Assembly: GCF_007830435.1 (NCBI RefSeq)
Contig: NZ_VLLC01000018.1
Span: forward strand, 1-64,000
Source of the DNA: Desulfobotulus alkaliphilus
GTDB lineage: Bacteria; Desulfobacterota; Desulfobacteria; Desulfobacterales; ASO4-4
Direction of reading: 5' to 3'
Length of the DNA: 64,000 nucleotides
In this document: piece after piece, positions 26,066-33,913 of the stretch
Numbering within the stretch: the first letter of the stretch is position 1
Layout of the letters: each line of letters opens with the position of its first letter
Position numbers and translations under genes: made by a program
Notes under the pieces: model-generated
Told to the model about the DNA's origin: nothing
The model's database searches: none
The model's input: the letters and a program-made list of their open reading frames with translations, nothing else

Positions 26066-26571
26066 AAAAGCAGATTCAAATCGGCATCGGCGTGGTCGTT
26101 CTTCTTGTGATCATCATCGGCCTTGCCTTGTATAAACCCTACTATGACCAGAAATACCAGTTCTCAGGCTTAGGAGAAATTTATGAGGCCAGACGGGGCA
26201 ACTGGGAAACCCAGCAGCAGCGGCGCATGTTCTTTGAACCGGGAAGCCAGCCCCCCCTGGAAGAAACAGCCCATCTGCCCAGCTATGAACTTCGCTTTGC
26301 AACCAATCTTGCGGACGGGAGCTTCATGGCCATGGAGCTGACCTTCCGCTTCAGAAACAACAGCGGCATTACAGAAATCCGGAGAAGAGCCGACCGCATC
26401 CGCCACGCCCTGACCATCGCCCTTTCCCCCTATACCCGTGCGGACCTTGAAAACAATGAGGGGCGGGTACTGGCCGTGACGGATACCATCCTGCACCGCT
26501 ACATTGAATCGGAGATCCAGCACCTTTATCTGACAGACTTCAGGCTCAGCGGCGGACCTGACAGTCCTTGA
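26062..26571 (+). CDS. FliL-like single-pass membrane protein
   Basis: This 169-residue protein has one N-terminal membrane helix (IQIGIGVVVLLVIIIGLALY) and a periplasmic domain. The C-terminal half follows the FliL pattern: a beta strand (SFMAMELTFRFRN), a helix (IRHALTIALSPYTRADLE), GR at the turn, a second helix and the ending HLYLTDFRLSG, close to the FliL consensus ending (VYFTDFVIQ). FliL-type proteins, which resemble stomatin-like domains, ring the flagellar stator. No flagellar genes flank it, and its partner is a lipoprotein, so it may serve another envelope machine. Confidence 0.65.
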   Translation: MKKQIQIGIGVVVLLVIIIGLALYKPYYDQKYQFSGLGEIYEARRGNWETQQQRRMFFEPGSQPPLEETAHLPSYELRFATNLADGSFMAMELTFRFRNNSGITEIRRRADRIRHALTIALSPYTRADLENNEGRVLAVTDTILHRYIESEIQHLYLTDFRLSGGPDSP

Positions 26572-26886
26572 AAAAAAAAAGAGAGTGGGAAGCCAGAAGT
26601 TTTTTTCCATCATGTTTTACAGGAGCAGCCCTTGTGTCTGACCGCATGAAAATACCCGCCCGCACCATGGACCATCAAAATGTGACTGCGTCAGGGGAGT
26701 CATCAAAAAAAAAGATTCCCCTGAAAAGGAAAGTCGCCCTGCACATCAAAAAGCCTTGACGAAATAAGTCCCATCATCATATGGGACTCTTTTACCAATG
26801 GATTTTTCCAGGTAGAGGTGCTGGAATCAGCACCTTCTTTTTGCCGGAAATTTCTACGTTATTCAGTCATAAGACCGGGAGTCGGC
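26572..26886. other. Intergenic stretch with one hairpin
   Basis: There is no credible gene. A hairpin CAGGGGA ... TCCCCTG (about 26692-26724) with an A-rich loop lies in the middle and could end the upstream lipoprotein/FliL-like transcript, though no clear T-run follows. Otherwise nothing is seen. Confidence 0.5.
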
Positions 26887-28134
26887 ATGTCAGAAAAAAC
26901 AAACCAGCCCTTACGCATATGTATGATCAGTTACAGAAGCAACCCCCACTCCGGCGGACAGGGAGTATACATAAGAAACCTTGCCAAAGCCCTCTGTGAA
27001 CTGGGTCATGAAGTGGACGTACTGGCCGGCCCCCCGGACCCCCTGCTTGAAGGCGCTGCCCGGCTGATTCCCGTTGAAACCCTGGATCTTTACAATCCCG
27101 AAGCCCTTTTCAGAACCCCCCGTCTGGATGAACTGAAGGATCCGGTGAACCTCATGGAATGGATCGGTACCTCCACCATGGGCTATCCCGAACCCTTCAC
27201 CTTCGGATTCCGGGCCGTGCGCCACCTGAAAGACCAGCTCCATAAATACGATATTATCCACGACAACCAGAGCCTTTCCTATGGCATAGAAAAGCTCAGC
27301 CGGAAAATACCCACCGTGGCCACCATCCACCATCCCATGACGGTGGACCGCAGGCTGGCCGTGCGCAGCGTGCGGGCACCCTGGAAAAAATTCAAGCACC
27401 TGCGCTGGTATTCCTTCATCGGCATGCAGAAGAGGGTCAGCCGCAAACTTCCCAAAATTATCACGGTAAGTGAATTTTCCAAAAAGGATATTGCACGGGA
27501 ATACGCCATTGATCCTTCCCGTTTTTCCGTTGTTCCCAATGGCATTTCAACGGAACTTTTCCATCCCATGCCAGCCATCCCCAGAGAACCGGGACGGCTC
27601 ATTGTCACCAACAGTGCGGACATGCCCCTAAAGGGCCTCTACCATCTGCTAGAGGCCCTGCACCGGGTGTCCCTCACCCACTCCGTGCGGCTTACGGTCA
27701 TCGGCAAAGCCAAGGAAAAGGGAGGCATTGAGAAACTGATCAAAAAACTCAATATTGCCCACCTCATCGATTTTACGGGAAGAATTGATCACCATCAGTT
27801 TGTCAGGGAATATGCCAAAGCATCCATCGCCGTTGTACCTTCCCTTTACGAGGGTTTTGGCCTGCCCGTGGGCGAAGCCATGGCCACGGCCACACCGGTG
27901 ATCTCCACCACGGGCGGTGCCCTTCCGGAAGTAGCCGGAGATGCGGCCCTTCTCGTACCACCGGGCAATTCCAATGCTCTGGCAAAGGCCATATGCAGTC
28001 TTCTGGATGATCCTGAAAAAAGAAAACAGCTCGGAGCAGCAGGATACAACCGGGTACACGAACATTTCACATGGAAAAATGCTGCGGAAAAAACCGTAGA
28101 AACTTACAGGGAGGTTATCCGTGATTACCGTTGA
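26887..28134 (+). CDS. Family 4 glycosyltransferase (GT-B)
   Basis: This protein of about 415 residues has a two-domain GT-B fold. The N-terminal acceptor domain starts RICMISYRSNPHSGGQGVYI with the glycine-rich loop. The C-terminal nucleotide-sugar domain carries ITVSEFSKKDIAREY, VVPNGI and the E-x7-E motif EGFGLPVGEAMA. It probably transfers a hexose from a nucleotide sugar to a lipid or polysaccharide. A TTG-type extension upstream is open, but the ATG at 26887 follows GGGAG. It overlaps the methyltransferase gene by 14 bases. No larger polysaccharide cluster is present, so the acceptor is unknown. Confidence 0.87.
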   Translation: MSEKTNQPLRICMISYRSNPHSGGQGVYIRNLAKALCELGHEVDVLAGPPDPLLEGAARLIPVETLDLYNPEALFRTPRLDELKDPVNLMEWIGTSTMGYPEPFTFGFRAVRHLKDQLHKYDIIHDNQSLSYGIEKLSRKIPTVATIHHPMTVDRRLAVRSVRAPWKKFKHLRWYSFIGMQKRVSRKLPKIITVSEFSKKDIAREYAIDPSRFSVVPNGISTELFHPMPAIPREPGRLIVTNSADMPLKGLYHLLEALHRVSLTHSVRLTVIGKAKEKGGIEKLIKKLNIAHLIDFTGRIDHHQFVREYAKASIAVVPSLYEGFGLPVGEAMATATPVISTTGGALPEVAGDAALLVPPGNSNALAKAICSLLDDPEKRKQLGAAGYNRVHEHFTWKNAAEKTVETYREVIRDYR

Positions 28135-28831
28135 TTTCCGTCGCATGAACATACAGCCGGGCTGGAAAATCCTCGACATCGGCAGCGGTCCCGGCCGCCA
28201 TACGGCAGCGGCCTACGGCCTTGAAAGGGTTACGGCCATTGGCGCAGACCTCTGCCACAAAGATCTCCTTTCCGCCAGAGAACGCCTTGAAAACCATGAC
28301 ATGATGGGCTGGCACGGTGGCGGCTCATGGGGACTGAGTACGGCAGACATCACAAGGCTTCCTTTCAAGGATCAGGCCTTTGATGCGGTCATCTGCTCTG
28401 AGGTCATGGAACATATCCCCAACGACAGGGCCGCAGCAGCGGAGCTGGTCCGGGTGGCAAAGCCGGGGGCCGATGTGGTGGTCAGTGTCCCCCGTTTCTG
28501 GCCGGAAAAAATCTGCTGGTGGCTGGCAAAGGACTACAGCCATGCCAATCAGGGCCATGTCCGCATTTATAAAAAAAATGAGCTGATCCGTATGCTGAAG
28601 GCACAGGGGCTTGAATACAAAGGATACGGTTACGCCCATGGTTTGCACAGCCCCTTCTGGTGGCTGAAATGTCTGGTGGGCCCCACCAATGATCAGCACC
28701 CGGCGGTAAAGCTTTACCATCGTTTTCTGGTCTGGGACATTATGGAAAAACCACTATTTACAAGGTTTCTGGACCGTATGCTCAACCCTTTCATGGGAAA
28801 AAGCCTTGTGCTGTATTTTCGTAAGCCATAA
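28121..28831 (+). CDS. Class I SAM-dependent methyltransferase
   Basis: This is a 236-residue Rossmann-fold methyltransferase. Motif I is ILDIGSGPGRHT, followed by GADLCHKDLL, TRLPFKDQAFDAVICSEVME (motif IV region) and LVRVAKPGADVVVSVP. It is of UbiE/Methyltransf_11 type. The start is a GTG at 28121 with GGGAGG six bases upstream, lying inside the end of the glycosyltransferase gene, so expression is coupled. It may methylate the product of that enzyme; this is inference. Confidence 0.84.
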   Translation: MITVDFRRMNIQPGWKILDIGSGPGRHTAAAYGLERVTAIGADLCHKDLLSARERLENHDMMGWHGGGSWGLSTADITRLPFKDQAFDAVICSEVMEHIPNDRAAAAELVRVAKPGADVVVSVPRFWPEKICWWLAKDYSHANQGHVRIYKKNELIRMLKAQGLEYKGYGYAHGLHSPFWWLKCLVGPTNDQHPAVKLYHRFLVWDIMEKPLFTRFLDRMLNPFMGKSLVLYFRKP

Positions 28832-28860
28832 GATAAAAAAAAAACAAGCTGCCTATAAAA

Positions 28861-28909
28861 CAGATGAAAATTAAAATTATGTTCCGGGGTGCTTGCATCC
28901 CGGCATCTG
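28861..28909 (+). terminator. Hairpin behind the methyltransferase
   Basis: Nested inverted repeats CAGATG ... CATCTG and, inside them, a CCGGGGTGC / GCATCCCGG stem follow the methyltransferase stop by about 30 bases. There is no strong T-run, so it may be a terminator or a repetitive palindrome. Confidence 0.45.
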
Positions 28910-29003
28910 AATTGTTAGGATGGCGTTCACGGTAGCGGGGCTTCATGAATGGTCCTGCTTTCTGCCCTGAGCGGCATGACAGCCTTTATTAAGATTTACA
29001 GAC

Positions 29004-29873
29004 ATGAAAAAACACCGCATCCTTCCCATTCTTTTATGCCTGACGCTCATGATATCCCTGATATTGGCAGCGGTGCAGGCCATAGCCGGAGAGCCCCTTC
29101 TTCCCGGAACGGAATCCCCTTCCCTTGCCATGCAGGTTCATGTGCGTGAAACCAATCAGGCCTTACTGACCCCTCACTGGAGCCATGCGGATCAAGCCAT
29201 GCACCTAAGCAATCCAGGTAAATCCCAGGGCATGGATCTGCGCATGACCATGGACAGACTTCATTTCAAATCTTCCATACAGCAGGAGAATACCCGAAGT
29301 TCCTTTCCCTATACGCCTGAATTCGGAGAAAAGAATCTCTACAGCACAGACCAGGACCGCATGGACTGGGCCGCAGGCATTGGTTATCAGTGGGATCTTC
29401 TCAACCAGCGCCTCTCCCTGATTCCCATGATGGGCCTTTCCTATCACGGTCACCGCCAGACTCCGGATGGTTCCCTGCCGCCTGCTGCGGAGCCTGCACC
29501 GGATAAAAATGCTCTCTCCGAATGGAACAGCTGGTGGTTCGGCCTGGATCTCCGTGCCCAGCCAAGACCGGATCTTTCCGTGGAATCTTCCCTTCTTTTC
29601 CACAATGCCAGATTCTCGGAAAGAAATTCCGAATGGGCTGAAATGAGTGAGACCGACATCAAAAATGAAGGCGAAGGACGCATCTTCCGTCTCGGAGTCC
29701 GCCAGCAGATCAGCCCCTCCTGGAGTGCCGGTATCCTCTACAGCTGGCAGCAGTGGATGGCCGAAAAGGGTGAGCTGCCCCCAGGTCTTGCACCCGATGA
29801 CAAAAGACACTCCGGCATTCCCTTCAATGGCAATCTTCAGGAGCTGAACATTTCCCTAAGCTATGGTTTTTAA
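29004..29873 (+). CDS. Hypothetical outer-membrane beta-barrel protein
   Basis: This 289-residue protein has a signal peptide (ILPILLCLTLMISLILAAVQ then AIAG) and then alternating strands such as MDWAAGIGYQWDLL, SWWFGLDLRAQPRPDLSVES and RIFRLGVRQQISPSWSAGIL. It ends with LNISLSYGF, the terminal aromatic typical of outer-membrane barrels. Roughly eight to ten strands can be guessed. Function unknown. The ribosome site is weak. It is solitary, followed by a 1.1-kb zone of gene debris. Confidence 0.65.
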   Translation: MKKHRILPILLCLTLMISLILAAVQAIAGEPLLPGTESPSLAMQVHVRETNQALLTPHWSHADQAMHLSNPGKSQGMDLRMTMDRLHFKSSIQQENTRSSFPYTPEFGEKNLYSTDQDRMDWAAGIGYQWDLLNQRLSLIPMMGLSYHGHRQTPDGSLPPAAEPAPDKNALSEWNSWWFGLDLRAQPRPDLSVESSLLFHNARFSERNSEWAEMSETDIKNEGEGRIFRLGVRQQISPSWSAGILYSWQQWMAEKGELPPGLAPDDKRHSGIPFNGNLQELNISLSYGF

Positions 29874-29958
29874 GAAAGAAGGAAAGGGGGGCAGACCCTT
29901 GACACGCTTTCTGGTCTCCAACTAAAAGGGGACATCTTTTACATAGAAAAAAAAAGCC

Positions 29959-30434
29959 ATGACTCTGATGATGGCGTATTTCAGAAACAATCTGCTGGCT
30001 TTTCAAATGATTTTGATGGTTTTCTTTGTTGCGGTATCGTGCAGGCAGCGGGTTCCCGGTTTCAGGATTTGGAGGGGAGCAATGGTGCCATTATTAGAGA
30101 TACCCAAACCAAGCTGGAATGGCAGCGCTGCCCCCATGGTCAGAGCTGGTCGGGTTCCGGTTGCAGCGGCATTGCCTGGTATGGAACATGGCCGGAGTCC
30201 TTGAATCTGACTGCTCCGGCTGGATTCCGACGCCCTACATTGCATGGACTGGAAACTCTGGTTCCATATAATCAAAGTGTCTTTCATGGTGCTGGCAGGT
30301 TTTGGTCATCCTCCCCGCCTGCAAGCATACTCCGAGAATGCACAGAATCTATTCCATTCCTGCAACGGACGTGTCAACGGAAACAACTTGCGCTTCATTA
30401 CGATCATGTGCACCTCGTGCGTGAAGGCAGGTAA
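29959..30434 (+). pseudogene. Decayed DUF1566 (Lcl-like) exported protein
   Basis: The frame ending at 30434 contains AIIRDTQTKLEWQRCPHGQSW, GFRRPTLHGLETLVPYN, FWSSSP and a terminal HVHLVREG, in the order typical of DUF1566 proteins (TGLMWQRC..., WRLPT..., FWSSSP..., VRLVR). It is much too short between these blocks. The likely secretion signal (FQMILMVFFVAVSC) lies in another frame just upstream, so a frameshift near 30040 separates signal and domain. I take it as a broken gene; a short functional protein from the GTG at 30039 cannot be excluded. Confidence 0.5.
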
Positions 30435-30489
30435 CCACCAAAAAAGGACAGTCCCCTGCCTGCTTCTCATAGAAATGATACGAATGGAT

Positions 30490-30630
30490 TCATTGCTTAC
30501 TCGGAACATATAAAGCGTCGATTCTTTTGAAGAAAACCAAAAACGAGATGGTTTTGTCGAGTGAGTTTTGAACTTTTAAGTAAGCCTCCATCAACTCTTT
30601 GCGGGCAGAATCAAAAATCCGGACTTTCAT
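30490..30630 (-). pseudogene. Truncated ParE/RelE-type toxin
   Basis: It begins MKVRIFDSARKELMEAY, the usual N-terminus of ParE/RelE toxins that follow addiction-module antitoxins. After about 25 residues the similarity stops and the frame ends at 46 residues, where about 95 are expected. Its ATG overlaps the end of the antitoxin remnant, as in the intact modules. No catalytic C-terminal part is left. Confidence 0.6.
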
Positions 30631-30819
30631 GAAAACTCTTTTCTTATGGATTTTTTTGCATCTTCTCAATCCATGTACGCTTCTTCTCCCTTTTCAAAGG
30701 AGCCCCTCCTTTTCTTCAAGGACACTCCCATGCCATTGGGGGGATAGCACCATATCTCCACCCCGGCAACAATCATCCCAAAGCAGCTCCATGGCTAAAA
30801 TTTTCTCTTCAAAGCTCAT
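30627..30819 (-). pseudogene. Inactivated addiction-module antitoxin
   Basis: The frame MSFEEKILAMELLWDDCC ... PQWHGSVLEEKEGLL matches antitoxins of the 'putative addiction module component' family. One extra T (a CTCCTTTGAA run) shifts the frame. The other frame continues in register with EKGEEAYMD, then has TGA where the family has Trp, then EDAKKSIRKEFS and a stop overlapping the toxin start. One frameshift and one nonsense change are therefore both visible. Confidence 0.65.
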
Positions 30820-31055
30820 GGTTTTTTAGACTGAACCAGACCCATTGGTACCCCTTTCCTTTTAACCCAAAAATTTAAAAGTGATCAGCCCCCTTTTAAA
30901 ATAATGACATTGCCGAACCCTTCTCACGGAGGTTGAAAATCCGATGAAAAGACAATTTCGATTTTATGCAGTGCACCATCCGGTTCAAGGCTGAGTTTGA
31001 AGTGTAAAGGAAAGCAGGGATCAACCCGGTAACCTGATACCATAAGGAGTCATAT

Positions 31056-31457
31056 GTGATTGTCGTTGGCAGATTTTCGTTCCCCCATGAAGCTCACATT
31101 GCCAAAGCCAGCCTTGACAGCGCTGGCATAGAAAGCTGCATTGCAGACGAGCATACGGTGAATGCTCAGTGGTTATATTCTAATGCCATTGGTGGCGTTC
31201 GCTTAATGGTGGCAGAAAAAGACGCAGATGAAGCTTATAAAATACTGAACACTGACTTCTCGCAGTCATTAGAAAATGAAATCGCTGCTGAGGAAGGCAG
31301 GGACGTTTGCCCTCATTGTGGCAGTACGGATTTGTCCCCACATACCAAAGGGAAGCGTCCGGCTTTTCTGGTTTTCATTTTGATAGGCTTTCCATTATTC
31401 TTTTACAAGCATGGGTATAAATGTAAGCAGTGCGGACAATTTAACGAAAAGCTTTGA
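31056..31457 (+). CDS. DUF2007-type protein with C-terminal zinc ribbon and membrane helix
   Basis: This is a 133-residue protein. The N-terminal part (VVGRFSFPHEAHIAKASLDS ... IGGVRLMVAEKDADEAYKIL) matches the small DUF2007 fold, described as a putative signal-transducing domain. The second part is a zinc ribbon split by a hydrophobic helix: CPHCGS, then PAFLVFILIGFPLFFY, then CKQCG. The start is a GTG with AAGGAG six bases upstream. It stands in a run of small accessory genes with lower GC than the surrounding chromosome. Confidence 0.75.
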   Translation: MIVVGRFSFPHEAHIAKASLDSAGIESCIADEHTVNAQWLYSNAIGGVRLMVAEKDADEAYKILNTDFSQSLENEIAAEEGRDVCPHCGSTDLSPHTKGKRPAFLVFILIGFPLFFYKHGYKCKQCGQFNEKL

Positions 31458-31640
31458 ACAGCGGCATAGCTGTGAAAAAAGATGTTTTCTGCATTAAAAA
31501 TCCCCGTTTTCCAGAGCCCTTAAAGAAGAACAAGGCAGGGATGCTGTGGTATGGGATGACAAGGTTGATATGAGTGAATATGATTTAATGATGAACGATC
31601 AACTCTTACCATACCAAACTTAAAGGAGATAAAAACCAAA

Positions 31641-32270
31641 ATGAAATCAAAATGTCAGATATGCAATTCAGAATATACCCGTTCAGGCATGTCCAGACAC
31701 ATCAAAAACTGTCTGGGCAAGCATTTTAAAACGTCTGGCAATGGAACAGCCAAGCGGGTTTTTTACCTCCACATCCATGCCACATACAATCAGGACTATT
31801 TTCTCCATATCCTCATGAAAGAAAATGCCCGGCTCGAAGATCTTGACACCTTCCTTCGTAACATATGGCTCGAATGCTGCGGACATCTGAGCGCTTTTAC
31901 CTACGACGGCTACGGGGAAGATATTAATATAAAATCAACAATCTCCAAGATCTTTGAGCCCGGTCTTTCCTTATCCTATATGTATGACTTCGGTGACACG
32001 ACAGAACTCACCATCAAAAATGTTGAAATATATAAAGGTGTCACCGAAGGAAATAAAAAAATCCAGATTGTGTCCCGCAACGCGGACCCAGCTGTCATCT
32101 GTGATGAATGCGGCAAAAAACCGGCTACAGTAATTTGTACGGAATGCCAGTATGAGGATGCAGGCTGGCTGTGTAAAAAATGTGCCCAAAACCATGAGTG
32201 TGATGAAGACATGTTTCTTCCGGTTGTCAATTCTCCAAGGGCTGGTGCTTGTGGATACACAGGAGATTAA
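31641..32270 (+). CDS. Plasmid pRiA4b ORF-3-like protein flanked by zinc fingers
   Basis: This is a 209-residue protein. An N-terminal finger (CQICNSEYTRSGMSRHIKNC) is followed by a pRiA4b ORF-3-like domain, recognised by FLRNIWLECCGHLSAFTY, LSYMYDFGDTTELTI and the spacing between them. The C-terminal stretch has two CxxC pairs (CDECGKK, CTECQ, CKKC) plus His, resembling a B-box-type zinc site. Function unknown; the family is common on plasmids and mobile DNA. The ribosome site AAAGGAG is rather far (about 12 bases). About 180 bases upstream hold only a short in-frame remnant ending LMMNDQLLPYQT. Confidence 0.72.
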   Translation: MKSKCQICNSEYTRSGMSRHIKNCLGKHFKTSGNGTAKRVFYLHIHATYNQDYFLHILMKENARLEDLDTFLRNIWLECCGHLSAFTYDGYGEDINIKSTISKIFEPGLSLSYMYDFGDTTELTIKNVEIYKGVTEGNKKIQIVSRNADPAVICDECGKKPATVICTECQYEDAGWLCKKCAQNHECDEDMFLPVVNSPRAGACGYTGD

Positions 32271-32271
32271 A

Positions 32272-32886
32272 ATGACGTTTCCCCTCCATTTTCGCCGGGC
32301 CGAAGCCAGCCCGGAAGATGCCCTTTTCTTTGCACAGGCCCTCAACATGGCCAGTGATGGCCTCCTGCATTTTCTGTTCGGCTCCGGATACGGGGATATT
32401 ATTGCCCAGACCAGCATGGTTTCAGGCCACGACCTCTCCCTTGAACATGTCCTGCTGGCAGAATGTGAGGGAGAACCTGTGGCCATGCTCAGCGGCATGG
32501 CGGTGGCATCCATGGCCGATTTTTCCCCTGTTCTACGCAGGGCCGCAGGCAGACAGATCTGGCGGGCGGGCCTTCTTGCCCTTACCGCCCTTCCCCTTTT
32601 CAAAGCCATGTCCATACACAACCCGAACGACTGGTATCTTCAGGCCATTGCCGTATCGGAAAAGCTGCGGGGAACGGGGACAGGATCAAAACTCCTTGCC
32701 ATGGCCGAAGAAAGGGCGATAAGCTGCGGCGCACACCGCATCACACTGGATGTGTCATCGGCCAATGCCGCAGCACTTCGCCTGTATCAGCGCATGGGCT
32801 ATGGGCAGGAAAGCATCTCTTCAGCGGCTCTTTTATTGGGCGGCCTGCGGGTTCGGCGCATGGTCAAAACCCTGCTACTGGCCTGA
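32272..32886 (+). CDS. GNAT-family N-acetyltransferase
   Basis: This 204-residue protein has the acetyl-CoA-binding motif A: WYLQAIAVSEKLRGTGTGSK, then LLAMAEERAISCGAHRITLD and the closing NAAALRLYQRMGYG. The N-terminal half is helical and atypical. The acyl acceptor is unknown. The frame is open 40 codons upstream into the previous gene, but the ATG at 32272 has AGGAG six bases before it and starts one base after the previous stop, so the two are probably co-transcribed. Confidence 0.85.
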   Translation: MTFPLHFRRAEASPEDALFFAQALNMASDGLLHFLFGSGYGDIIAQTSMVSGHDLSLEHVLLAECEGEPVAMLSGMAVASMADFSPVLRRAAGRQIWRAGLLALTALPLFKAMSIHNPNDWYLQAIAVSEKLRGTGTGSKLLAMAEERAISCGAHRITLDVSSANAAALRLYQRMGYGQESISSAALLLGGLRVRRMVKTLLLA

Positions 32887-32962
32887 GAAAAAAGAATCTG
32901 TCCTGCCATCAAAAAATCAGGGCAAACCGGCTCAGAAAAACCGCAAGGAAAGGATACCTGCC

Positions 32963-33730
32963 ATGCAAACCACAGAAAAAACCCCTTTCGTCTTTTTTCA
33001 GGGAAAAACGCCCTTCAATCCGGAAAAACCCAGCCTCCTCTTTATTCACGGAGCAGGTCTGGATGGCCGGTTCTGGAAACTGCAGATGGAAGGGCTTTAT
33101 CCTGCGGCCAACTGCTTTGCCATCACCCTGCCCGGCCGGGGGGCATCGCCACTGCCCGCCTGTTCTTCCGTTGCAGACCAGGCCTCCCACATTGCTGCAT
33201 TTCTGGATCATATGAAAATTGAAAAGCCCTTTATCTGCGGCATTTCCATGGGCGGAGCCATTGTGCTGAACCTGCTTGCGGAAAACTCCGCCTGCTTTTC
33301 CGGTGGTATCATCATCAATTCAGGGGCAAGACTCCGGGTCAATCCGGGGATTTTTGAAATGGTTGAAAAGGATTTTAAAAATTTTAAAGATCTCCAGATA
33401 CAGCTCAGTATTTCCCCGTCCACCCCAGCGGATACCATAAAACCCCTTCTGGATGCCGCATCCATTGATAATCCTGACACCATCACCAAAGACTTCAGGG
33501 CCTGCGACGGCTTTGACATCATGGACCGGCTGCACCGGATCACAGCTCCCGTGCTCATCCTTACGGCATCCGATGACCAGCTTTCTCCAGTGAAATACGG
33601 CCACTACCTCAAAGAGCATATCTCCGGTTCCCTGATGGAATGCATTGAAGGAGCAGGCCATCTTTCTCCCCTGGAAACACCCGAGGCGGTGAATCAGGCC
33701 ATTTTACATTTCATTTCCTCTCCGGAATAA
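32963..33730 (+). CDS. Alpha/beta-fold hydrolase
   Basis: This is a 255-residue hydrolase. The oxyanion region is LLFIHGAGLDGRFW, the nucleophile elbow GISMGG carries the catalytic Ser, the acid lies near LILTASDDQLSP and the His in EGAGHLSPLE. It is complete and cytoplasmic. The substrate is probably an ester or lactone but cannot be specified. The start at 32963 follows AAAGGA; the frame upstream of it overlaps the acetyltransferase gene and is not used. A long perfect hairpin follows the stop. Confidence 0.86.
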   Translation: MQTTEKTPFVFFQGKTPFNPEKPSLLFIHGAGLDGRFWKLQMEGLYPAANCFAITLPGRGASPLPACSSVADQASHIAAFLDHMKIEKPFICGISMGGAIVLNLLAENSACFSGGIIINSGARLRVNPGIFEMVEKDFKNFKDLQIQLSISPSTPADTIKPLLDAASIDNPDTITKDFRACDGFDIMDRLHRITAPVLILTASDDQLSPVKYGHYLKEHISGSLMECIEGAGHLSPLETPEAVNQAILHFISSPE

Positions 33731-33741
33731 GCCCTTTTCTT

Positions 33742-33773
33742 CCCCATCCTTTTTGCGCCGGAAAAGGATGGGG
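33742..33773 (+). terminator. Twelve-base-pair hairpin behind the hydrolase
   Basis: CCCCATCCTTTT pairs perfectly with AAAAGGATGGGG across an eight-base loop, 12 bases past the hydrolase stop. There is no T-run on this strand, so termination strength is uncertain. Confidence 0.6.
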
Positions 33774-33806
33774 ATCTGAGATCGCTCAAAAAACAAAAAG
33801 CCTTCC

Positions 33807-33835
33807 TTGACCCCCATGACCCGAGGCCGTATATT
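33807..33835 (+). promoter_or_regulatory. Sigma-70-type promoter of gltA
   Basis: TTGACC (33807-33812), a 17-base spacer and TATATT (33830-33835) lie about 80 bases before the citrate synthase start codon. This is the best -35/-10 pair in the gap. Confidence 0.5.
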
Positions 33836-33913
33836 ATCCAGCTCAAAGCAGGCCCTGTGTTCTGGTTTTACCGATTCCGTAACACACACAACCTTTTTAC
33901 ATAAGGAAAATAT

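Larger units (their letters stand above)
30435..31055. other. Low-coding zone holding the toxin-antitoxin relic
   Basis: Apart from the minus-strand relic listed separately (30490-30819), no gene is supported. 30820-31055 is AT-rich, with short broken frames and no ribosome sites except that of the gene at 31056. Confidence 0.5.

Noticed and set aside
31494-31623. Short frame ending DMSEYDLMMNDQLLPYQT
   Set aside because: It has no start codon or ribosome site and no recognised family; treated as debris upstream of the 31641 gene.
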